Assembly: GCA_002420235.1 (NCBI GenBank)
Contig: DIHQ01000097.1
Coordinates: 1-6,342, forward strand
DNA length: 6,342 nt
Source of the DNA: Flavobacteriales bacterium UBA5692
GTDB taxonomy: Bacteria; Bacteroidota; Bacteroidia; Flavobacteriales_D; Sanyastnellaceae
Direction: 5' to 3'
Shown: one piece after another, positions 1 through 5,886 of the stretch
Position numbering within the stretch: position 1 is the stretch's first letter
Layout: each line of letters begins with the position of its first letter
The notes under the pieces: generated by a model
The model's database searches: none
The model's input: the letters and a program-made list of their open reading frames with translations, nothing else
What the model was told of the DNA's origin: nothing
Position numbers and translations under genes: made by a program

Positions 1-1016
1 TCTGCTTTTAGCGCGGCTATGGCATCATCGATGTTCTGGGTCGCTCGGTAGACGGCAGATTCGCAGGTATACAGCCGGATAGCGCTTTCGGCGAGTTTGT
101 AGCGGATTGCACCGTATTTCGAGATGGGCCGTCCGAATTGCTCGCGCTCATTGGCATAACGCGTGGAATGGGTGCACGCATCTTTCGCAGCCCCAAGCAC
201 CGCACCGCCCAATTTAATGCGGCCTATATTCAAGATATTCACTGCGATTTTGAATCCTTGCTCGCGCTCATACAGAAGATTTTCGACGGGTACGTGAACG
301 TCATTGAAGAAGATTTGGCGGGTGGATGATCCTTTGATGCCCATCTTTTTTTCCTCAGGGTTTTTGGTCATGCCCTCGGCGTGGCCATCCACTATAAATG
401 CCGTGAGTTTTTCGTCGTCGTCAATCTTAGCGAATACAATCATCACGTCCGCAAACCCCCCATTGGTAATCCACATCTTTTGGCCGTTGATGATGTAGTG
501 CCTGCCGTCCTCAGAGAGGCTGGCTTTGGTCTTTCCGCTGTTGGCATCGGACCCCGCGCTCGGCTCTGTTAGGCAGTAGCAGCCTTTGAGTTTGCCGGAG
601 GCCAATCCTGGCACCCACTTCTTCTTCTGTTCTTCGTTGCCGTAGTAGAGGATAGGCAAGGTGCCTATGCCCGTGTGGGCGCTGAAGCTGACGCTAAAGG
701 CATGTGCTCCCCCGATAGCTTCGGTTATGAGCATGGTGGTCTTGAAATCCAATCCCATGCCACCGTATTCCTCGGGAACCGAACTACCGAGCAGACCGAG
801 TTCGCCCGATTCGAGCATGAGGCTTGGAACGAGACCTTCTTCTTGGTTATCGATTTCTTCAAGTTTCGGTAGGATGCGTTGTTTGACAAAATCCAACGTC
901 ATCTGCTTCATCATCAATTGTTCCTCCGTCCATTCTTCAGGGATGAAGATGTCGGTGGCTGCGGTGGGGCGGATTAAGAATTCACCGCCTCGAATCGCTG
1001 TTGTGTTTTCGGACAT
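1..1016 (-). CDS. fadE: Acyl-CoA dehydrogenase, VLCAD-like ~600-aa type (3' end outside window)
   Basis: This flavoenzyme catalyses the first step of beta-oxidation, turning acyl-CoA into trans-2-enoyl-CoA with FAD as acceptor. Only the first 338 codons are inside; the frame is open from the ATG at 1016 to the left edge. The N-terminal helical domain covers roughly residues 25-145. The family signature CLTEPSAGSDA lies at 148-158, followed by the FAD/substrate-contacting MWITNGG at 181-187. The middle beta domain runs to about 245, then the C-terminal helical domain starts, with the FAD-contacting REQFG at 291-295. The catalytic glutamate of VLCAD/ACAD9-type enzymes lies further on and cannot be checked. 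The extended N-terminus (GGEFLI, then DIFIPEEW) is the form I associate with ~600-aa Bacteroidetes and Bacillus FadE proteins, not the ~380-aa short/medium-chain enzymes. It starts 10 nt after the thiolase stop with no clear Shine-Dalgarno, so it is co-transcribed. Chain-length preference is inferred from family only. Confidence 0.95.
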   Translation of the reverse strand, partial: MSENTTAIRGGEFLIRPTAATDIFIPEEWTEEQLMMKQMTLDFVKQRILPKLEEIDNQEEGLVPSLMLESGELGLLGSSVPEEYGGMGLDFKTTMLITEAIGGAHAFSVSFSAHTGIGTLPILYYGNEEQKKKWVPGLASGKLKGCYCLTEPSAGSDANSGKTKASLSEDGRHYIINGQKMWITNGGFADVMIVFAKIDDDEKLTAFIVDGHAEGMTKNPEEKKMGIKGSSTRQIFFNDVHVPVENLLYEREQGFKIAVNILNIGRIKLGGAVLGAAKDACTHSTRYANEREQFGRPISKYGAIRYKLAESAIRLYTCESAVYRATQNIDDAIAALKA

Positions 1017-1026
1017 CTGATCAGGT

Positions 1027-2208
1027 TTATGCGTTCAAAAATTCAAAGACGCCAGCGGCCCCTTGGCCGGTGCCGACGCACATGGTCACCATGCCGAAGT
1101 TGGCTTGGCGCGATTTCAATTCATGCATCATTTGCACGGTCAGTTTGGCGCCGGTGCATCCCAGTGGATGGCCCAACGCAATGGCGCCCCCGTTCGGGTT
1201 GACCAATGCCGGATCCAACCCGAGTTCTTTCACCACGGCAACGGATTGCGAGGCAAATGCTTCATTCAGCTCGATTGCACCAAGATTCTGAGTTTTGATT
1301 CCAGCTTTCTCCAGCGCTTTCGGCACGGCGTGGATGGGGCCTACGCCCATAATGCGGGGTTCCAATCCACTGACGTGGTAACTCGCCAAGCGTGCGATGG
1401 GCTCGACGTTGAGTTCTTTGAGCATGCGTTCAGACACCACGAGCACGAAGGCTGCACCGTCCGAGGTTTGGGAGCTGTTTCCCGCCGTGACCGAACCGCT
1501 TTGGGCGAAGACGGGCTTCAATCGAGCGAGGCCTTCCAGAGTGGAGTCGCGGCGCACGCCTTCATCGGTGTCGACGACGTGGGTGCGCTCTTGGCGTTTT
1601 TCGTTTTCATCGAGGTAGACCTCGTTGACGGTGATGGGAGCTATACCCGGTGAGAATCGCCCGGCGTCGATGGCCGCTGCTGCACGCTGATGGCTTTCAA
1701 GCGCAAATGCGTCTTGTTCGTCCCGGGAGATGCTGAAGTCTTTTGCGACTGCTTCCGCAGTTAGCCCCATTCCCCAGTACCAGTCTGGATTGGCTTTCGC
1801 AATGCGGGCGTTGGGAACGATCCGCCACCCACCAAACGGGATGGGGGACATGGTCTCGATGCCGCCGGCGAGGATGCAATCGGCCAGTCCGGCGTGGATT
1901 TTGGCGGATGCAATGGCGATGGTTTCCAAACCGGAAGCACAGTAGCGGTTCACGGTCATACCCGGCACCTTGTCGGTATCGAGCCCCATCAAACTCACCA
2001 TGCGGCCGATGTTAAGGCCTTGCTCGGCCTCCGGAGTGGCATTGCCGACAATGACATCTTCGATGCGTTCTTTGTCCAATTGCGGAAAGTCGGAGAGCAG
2101 CTTTCGGATCACTTGCTCACCCAAATCATCTGGTCGGACAAAGCGAAAGGCGCCTTTACCGGATTTTCCAATGGGCGAGCGGTAGCCTCCTATGATGTAT
2201 GCATTCAT
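1027..2208 (-). CDS. fadA: Acetyl-CoA C-acyltransferase (3-ketoacyl-CoA thiolase)
   Basis: This thiolase cleaves 3-ketoacyl-CoA with CoA to give acetyl-CoA and a shortened acyl-CoA, the last step of each beta-oxidation turn. At 393 residues it has the usual length. All catalytic elements are visible: the nucleophilic Cys90 in NRYCASGLE, the NEAFA loop at 315-319, His347 in GHPLG, and the acid/base Cys377 in CVGTG. The thiolase signature NPNGGAIALGHPLGCTG occupies 337-353. The N-terminal thiolase domain is roughly residues 1-260 and the C-terminal domain about 270-393. The start is fixed by the classic MNAYIIGGYRSPIGK opening and by lying only 5 nt downstream of the preceding stop. That spacing suggests translational coupling with the dehydrogenase/hydratase, its likely functional partner. 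A biosynthetic acetoacetyl-CoA thiolase (AtoB/PhaA) is the alternative on sequence alone, but the operon context strongly favours beta-oxidation. Confidence 0.96.
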   Translation of the reverse strand: MNAYIIGGYRSPIGKSGKGAFRFVRPDDLGEQVIRKLLSDFPQLDKERIEDVIVGNATPEAEQGLNIGRMVSLMGLDTDKVPGMTVNRYCASGLETIAIASAKIHAGLADCILAGGIETMSPIPFGGWRIVPNARIAKANPDWYWGMGLTAEAVAKDFSISRDEQDAFALESHQRAAAAIDAGRFSPGIAPITVNEVYLDENEKRQERTHVVDTDEGVRRDSTLEGLARLKPVFAQSGSVTAGNSSQTSDGAAFVLVVSERMLKELNVEPIARLASYHVSGLEPRIMGVGPIHAVPKALEKAGIKTQNLGAIELNEAFASQSVAVVKELGLDPALVNPNGGAIALGHPLGCTGAKLTVQMMHELKSRQANFGMVTMCVGTGQGAAGVFEFLNA

Positions 2209-2213
2209 GGCGG

Positions 2214-4598
2214 TTAGTTTCTCAAGATTTTACCCTTCTGAATCAGGCTCTGCATGCGCTCAAGGGATTTACGTTGCATGCAAAGGGAGACAAACGCTTC
2301 GCGTTCAAGATCGAGCAGGTACTGCTCCGAGACAGCCGTGCGCGTACTGAGATCTCCTCCGCACATCACGTAGCCGAGCTTTTCGCTGATCAATTGGTCG
2401 TGCTCTGAGATGTAGTTGCCGCTTTTCATGCTGTGCGCGCCGACGTACACAATGCCGAGTCCTTCTTGGCCTGCGACGGTGATGTCTTTGCGCCGCAGCG
2501 GCTGGGTATAACCGGCCTCGGACAGCTCAATAGCGGCCCGCTTGGCCCGGGCGAGTTGGTCGCGGCGGTTGACGACGACTTCGTCGATGCCTTCCCGCAG
2601 GTAGCCCAGTTCAAAGGCCTCGTGCGCCGAAGTGGCGACTTTGGCTTGTCCGATGGTGAGGAAGCGGTCGCGCAAGCGGTTGATGCGCATGTCACCGTCG
2701 TGCATCTCGTCGTTCAAGCGCAGTACGAATTCCTTGGTTCCGCCTCCTCCTGGGATGAGCCCGACGCCAAATTCCACAAGCCCCATGTAGGTCTCCGCAT
2801 GGGCGATGACCTTGTCGGCGTGAAGGCACATCTCACAACCGCCACCAAGGGCGAGCTGGTGCGGAGCAACGATGACTGGAATACCGGAGTAGCGCAGGCG
2901 CATGACAGTGTTTTGGAACATCTGAATGGCGTAATTCAACTCCTCGTACTCCTGTTCTACGGCCATCATGAAGATCATGCCCACATTGGCACCGGCGCTG
3001 AACTGCGCCCCTTCGTTGGAAATGACCACGCCACGCCACAAATCTCCAGACTCGGCAAGGTCAATGGCCTTGTTGACGCCTTCGAGCACTTCTGCCCCGA
3101 TGGAGTTCATCTTGGTATGGAAGGCAACATTCAGGATGCCGTCGCCCAAATCCTGAATGGTCGTTCCCGAATTGGACCAGACCGTGGCTGAATCAGGCAG
3201 CCAAGCCAATGACAACCGGCCTTCTTGCCCTCCGACAGCTTCGTAGGCACAAGTGCGGGGGTCCCAGCATTGACGTACGCCATTGATGTTGCGGTAGAAG
3301 GTGCCTTCGCCTTGGTCCTTGAAGGTTTCAATCCACGCTGGAACTGCAAGTCCTCGATCCGCAATCGCTTTGAGTCCGTCTTCAAAGCCGATGGCATCCC
3401 AGCTTTCAAACGCGCCCAATTCCCAACCGAAACCGGCACGTAGGGCGTCATCGATGCGGTACGGTTCGTCCGCGATTTCCGGAATACGGTTCGCAACGTA
3501 CGCGAAAACATCAGCGAAAATCCGGCGGTAAAAGGTGCCGGCCTCGTCCTGTCCGTTGAATAGCAATTTGGTACGCTGATCGAGGTTTTCCACTGCTTTG
3601 GCCATGTCCAATGTGGCAAACTTGGCTTTGACCTTGGGCCGGTATTCCAAGGTTTTCAAGTCGAGCGCGAGGATCTCACTTTTGCCATGGTCGTTTTTGA
3701 CCTTCTTGTAAAACCCTGCGCCGCTTTTCGATCCCAGTAGGTTATTGTCCACCAGGTGCTTGACGAAGCCTGGCGTTTGGAACACCTCGGCCCGCTCGTC
3801 GTCCGGACAATTGGTTGCCACACCCTTGGCCACGTGCACCAACGTATCCAAACCGACTACGTCACAAGTGCGGAACGTGGCGCTCTTGGGTCGGCCCATG
3901 GCTGGTCCGGTGAGCTTGTCGACGGCTTCCACGGAGAGGCCCATTTCGTCAACGGTGTGGAACAACGCCTGAATGGCGAAAACGCCTACACGGTTGGCGA
4001 TGAAGGCTGGGGTGTCTTTGCAGACCACGACCTGCTTGCCCAAGATTCGTTCGCCGTAGGCCTCTACGAAAGCGAGCACTTCGGGTTTGGTCTTGGGGCC
4101 CGGGATGATTTCCAAAAGGGGCAAGTAACGCGGGGGGTTGAAGAAGTGCGTGCCGCAGAAGTGGGCTTGGAAATCTTCGGACCGTCCTTTACTCAATTGT
4201 ACTAATGGAATGCCCGATGTGTTGCTTGTGATCAAGGTTCCGGCCGTCCGGAATTGCTCGACGCGTTCGAAGAGCTGCTGCTTGATGTCCAGCCGTTCGA
4301 CTACGACCTCGATGATCCAATCGCAGTTGGCGATTTGGGCCAAATCGTCGTCAAAATTGCCCGTCGTGATGCGTTGTGCAAAATGCTTTGAATACAACGG
4401 CGACGGGTTGGATTTGATGGCGGACTTGAGGTGGCCGTCGGCAATGGAATTCCGTGGTCCTTCGGCTGGAGGCAGGTCGAGTAGGAGTACCTCGCAGCCG
4501 GTTTGTGCTAGGTGGCAAGCGATGCGTGACCCCATTACGCCGGAGCCTAACACAGCAGCGCGTTTGATTTTATGGAAAGGAATGACGGGTTTACTCAT
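2214..4598 (-). CDS. fadN: Fused 3-hydroxyacyl-CoA dehydrogenase / enoyl-CoA hydratase, FadN-type
   Basis: This 794-residue enzyme performs the middle two beta-oxidation steps: hydration of 2-enoyl-CoA and NAD-dependent oxidation of the 3-hydroxyacyl-CoA. Domain order is dehydrogenase first, hydratase last, the reverse of E. coli FadB and like Bacillus FadN. The Rossmann domain has GSGVMG at 18-23. The dehydrogenase catalytic His is H151 in GTHFFNPP, with the partner Glu E163 in LLEIIPG. A 3HCDH C-terminal domain covers about 195-300 and ends with the typical KSGAGFY. A second, divergent 3HCDH-like repeat lies around 335-420. The crotonase domain covers about 465-660, with oxyanion-hole segment FSAGAN (533-538), GGGCE (585-589; E589) and VEFGVGLIPGGGGT (608-621; E609). 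E589 and E609 align with the two catalytic glutamates of mitochondrial enoyl-CoA hydratase, so hydratase activity is expected. The tail ends in GKILRN, as in the family. It starts 15 nt after the regulator's stop and has no Shine-Dalgarno. Confidence 0.95.
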   Translation of the reverse strand: MSKPVIPFHKIKRAAVLGSGVMGSRIACHLAQTGCEVLLLDLPPAEGPRNSIADGHLKSAIKSNPSPLYSKHFAQRITTGNFDDDLAQIANCDWIIEVVVERLDIKQQLFERVEQFRTAGTLITSNTSGIPLVQLSKGRSEDFQAHFCGTHFFNPPRYLPLLEIIPGPKTKPEVLAFVEAYGERILGKQVVVCKDTPAFIANRVGVFAIQALFHTVDEMGLSVEAVDKLTGPAMGRPKSATFRTCDVVGLDTLVHVAKGVATNCPDDERAEVFQTPGFVKHLVDNNLLGSKSGAGFYKKVKNDHGKSEILALDLKTLEYRPKVKAKFATLDMAKAVENLDQRTKLLFNGQDEAGTFYRRIFADVFAYVANRIPEIADEPYRIDDALRAGFGWELGAFESWDAIGFEDGLKAIADRGLAVPAWIETFKDQGEGTFYRNINGVRQCWDPRTCAYEAVGGQEGRLSLAWLPDSATVWSNSGTTIQDLGDGILNVAFHTKMNSIGAEVLEGVNKAIDLAESGDLWRGVVISNEGAQFSAGANVGMIFMMAVEQEYEELNYAIQMFQNTVMRLRYSGIPVIVAPHQLALGGGCEMCLHADKVIAHAETYMGLVEFGVGLIPGGGGTKEFVLRLNDEMHDGDMRINRLRDRFLTIGQAKVATSAHEAFELGYLREGIDEVVVNRRDQLARAKRAAIELSEAGYTQPLRRKDITVAGQEGLGIVYVGAHSMKSGNYISEHDQLISEKLGYVMCGGDLSTRTAVSEQYLLDLEREAFVSLCMQRKSLERMQSLIQKGKILRN

Positions 4599-4613
4599 GG
4601 TGTTGAGGAATGA

Positions 4614-5072
4614 TCAGGAGTGGGGGGGTGCGTCCGCGGGGACAAGCGCCCGAGGGTTGTCGAGGATTTCATTCAATCGACGCATTTCGTTCAGAAGCCG
4701 GTCAACTGATTGTGCACCGAGCAGGGCGCGCAGCTGCTGGTTAACTGATACGACGAGGTCCCGTGCTTGCCTGCGTGCATCGACCCCGGCATCGGTTAGA
4801 AAGACGCGCATCATTCGACGATCGTGTGCATCCGGTCGCCGCTCAATCCAGCCTATCTCCTCTAATCCGCGAAGGGACCTCGATAAACTGGTGGATTCCA
4901 TACCCATTTTGGGGCCAAGCTTTGTCGATGGAGTGCCCGAGCGCTCTGTGTGGAGCAAAATAAAAACGTAAGAGAAAGGAATGCCACGCCGTTCCGCTTC
5001 GCTTGCATACAGTTTGGAGAGTTTGGTCCATCCCCAGCGCAAGTGAAAATCAATAGTCTCTTGTGGCTTCAT
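4614..5072 (-). CDS. MarR-family transcriptional regulator of the fatty-acid degradation operon
   Basis: This is a dimeric winged helix-turn-helix DNA-binding protein, probably a repressor of its own operon. I chose the ATG at 5072 (152 residues, MKPQETIDFH...) over the in-frame ATG at 5123. The upstream start would add 17 residues, its codons would run through the operator palindrome, and MKPxETIDFH is the start I know from relatives in Bacteroidetes. The N-terminal dimerisation helix is about 4-30. The wHTH covers about 47-95: a helix-turn-helix (STKLGPKMGMESTSLSRSL) whose recognition helix is near 59-73. The wing carries the MarR-typical D-x-R-R type motif (DAHDRR, 81-86). C-terminal dimerisation helices occupy about 96-138, and a short Pro/Ala-rich tail ends the protein. 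It is the first gene of the operon. The effector is not visible in the sequence; a long-chain acyl-CoA or fatty acid is inferred from the target genes. Confidence 0.92.
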   Translation of the reverse strand: MKPQETIDFHLRWGWTKLSKLYASEAERRGIPFSYVFILLHTERSGTPSTKLGPKMGMESTSLSRSLRGLEEIGWIERRPDAHDRRMMRVFLTDAGVDARRQARDLVVSVNQQLRALLGAQSVDRLLNEMRRLNEILDNPRALVPADAPPHS

Positions 5073-5087
5073 GAGACCAAGATACGT

Positions 5088-5124
5088 AAAATTTACTATG
5101 CGTGCATAGTAAATTGACCACAAA
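5088..5124 (-). promoter_or_regulatory. Tentative promoter of the marR-fad operon, overlapped by the operator
   Basis: On the minus strand a TTTG (5124-5121, inside an AT-rich ATTTTATTTTG stretch) could serve as the Bacteroidetes -33 element. TAAATTTT (5095-5088) matches the -7 consensus TAnnTTTG at all but the last base. The 25-nt gap between them is a little longer than usual, so the exact boxes are uncertain. The operator palindrome lies between and over them, which would let a bound repressor block the polymerase. Transcription would start near 5080, giving a leader of only about ten bases without a Shine-Dalgarno. Confidence 0.35.
5090..5115. promoter_or_regulatory. Probable MarR operator: 26-bp perfect palindrome
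   Basis: Two 12-nt arms, AATTTACTATGC and GCATAGTAAATT, are exact reverse complements separated by the two bases GT. The element ends 17 nt upstream of the regulator's ATG at 5072. Long, nearly gap-free AT-rich palindromes of this kind are typical binding sites for dimeric MarR proteins, commonly placed over their own promoter. It is too close to the start codon and lacks the U-tract needed for an intrinsic terminator, although it could form a hairpin in read-through RNA. I saw no second copy elsewhere in the window, including in front of sucC or lolD, so regulation appears limited to the fad operon here. Binding by the adjacent MarR protein is inferred from position and symmetry. Confidence 0.8.
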
Positions 5125-5148
5125 ATAAAATGGACATGAAAGTTTCAC

Positions 5149-5817
5149 TCACGGCCGAGTCATAATACCATCCTTGAGGTGGAGACAGGCATCGCCGCGC
5201 TGGGCCATGGCGTCATTGTGCGTGACCACAACAAAAGTTTGTCCTTCGCGGTCTCGTAGTTCAACGAACAACTCGAATAAGGAGTTGGCGTTTCCAGAAT
5301 CTAGGTTGCCCGTGGGCTCATCGGCGAGCACCACATCCGGTTCATTCATCAATGCGCGGGCAGCGGCAACGCGCTGCTGCTCCCCGCCGCTGAGTTGGTT
5401 GGGAAGGTGGTGAAATCGGCTCTCAAGGCCGAGGTCTTTGAGCAGCCTTTCCGCGCGGTCCTTGTACCGGTTGGAATCGTTGCCTTGAATCCAAGCGGGC
5501 ATGAGTACGTTTTCGACAGCGGTGAACTCAGGTAACAACCGATGAAATTGAAAAATAAACCCGATTCGCTTGTTGCGGAATGTGGAGAGAGCGTTACCCT
5601 TCAATTCATTGATACAAGTGTCACCGATGGTCAGGGAACCGGCATCCGGCGAGTTCAGCGTACCGAGGATTTGGAGCAATGTGGTTTTACCGGCCCCGCT
5701 TGCCCCAGAAATCGAAGTGATTTTATGCTTTTCAATTTTCAAATCGACGCCGCTCAGAACGGTAACCTGTCCATATGACTTTGTGATTCCACGGGCCTCG
5801 ATAATAATTTCATTCAT
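5149..5817 (-). CDS. lolD: ABC transporter ATP-binding protein, LolD/MacB-type (lipoprotein release)
   Basis: This is a 222-residue cytoplasmic ATPase of the LolD/MacB/FtsE class, which typically powers a type VII mechanotransmission permease such as LolC/LolE that releases lipoproteins from the inner membrane. All nucleotide-binding motifs are intact. These are Walker A GASGAGKT (38-45), the Q-loop at Q90 in FIFQFHRLLPEFTAVENV (typical of LolD), signature LSGGEQQR (142-149), Walker B VVLADEP with E167 (162-168), the D-loop NLDS (171-174) and the switch His200 in VVTHND. The length is normal for LolD. The start at 5817 gives the common MNEIIIEARGITKSYG opening; an overlapping ATG at 5813 is out of frame. 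No permease gene lies on either side, so the partner must be encoded elsewhere. It is divergent from sucC and 76 nt upstream of the marR start. The family call is firm; the exact substrate is inferred, and MacB-like or other export roles are not excluded. Confidence 0.88.
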   Translation of the reverse strand: MNEIIIEARGITKSYGQVTVLSGVDLKIEKHKITSISGASGAGKTTLLQILGTLNSPDAGSLTIGDTCINELKGNALSTFRNKRIGFIFQFHRLLPEFTAVENVLMPAWIQGNDSNRYKDRAERLLKDLGLESRFHHLPNQLSGGEQQRVAAARALMNEPDVVLADEPTGNLDSGNANSLFELFVELRDREGQTFVVVTHNDAMAQRGDACLHLKDGIMTRP

Positions 5818-5886
5818 AGCTGCAAACTACAACGGAAACAGGCGCTGTGTTTGCTACCTTTGATGCGGATTTTAAACGATTCATCA
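5818..5886. other. Divergent intergenic region between lolD and sucC
   Basis: These 69 bp must hold the start signals for both divergent genes unless lolD is transcribed from within sucC. The sucC side has a clear -7 element. On the lolD side I see only TAGTTTG (5829-5823 on the minus strand), one base short of the TAnnTTTG consensus and so close to the ATG that the transcript would be nearly leaderless. That call is weak. There is no palindrome resembling the fad operator, no Shine-Dalgarno for either gene, and no hairpin worth noting. Confidence 0.6.
5855..5862 (+). promoter_or_regulatory. Probable -7 promoter element of sucC (Bacteroidetes type)
   Basis: TACCTTTG fits the Bacteroidetes primary sigma factor consensus TAnnTTTG exactly and lies 24 nt before the sucC ATG. 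Transcription would start near 5867, giving a leader of about 20 nt. A matching TTTG/TTG -33 element is not seen at the expected distance (around 5828-5836), so the assignment rests on the -7 box and its position. Confidence 0.55.

Noticed and set aside
1063..1653. 196-codon open frame on the plus strand inside the thiolase gene
   Set aside because: It lies antisense to the catalytic C-terminal half of a complete thiolase and has no recognisable motif.
2433..3191. 252-codon open frame on the plus strand inside the dehydrogenase/hydratase gene
   Set aside because: It is antisense to the conserved crotonase domain, its translation resembles no family I know, and GC-rich codon use explains the open frame.
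4138..4971. 277-codon open frame on the plus strand across the start of fadN and most of marR
   Set aside because: It overlaps two clearly recognised genes on the other strand. Its product is rich in Arg/Ser with no domain pattern, as expected of a shadow frame.
5137..5147. Small inverted repeat TGAAA-G-TTTCA just after the lolD stop codon, considered as a terminator
   Set aside because: The stem is only 5 bp, AT-rich, with a 1-nt loop and no T-run behind it. It is too weak to terminate transcription.
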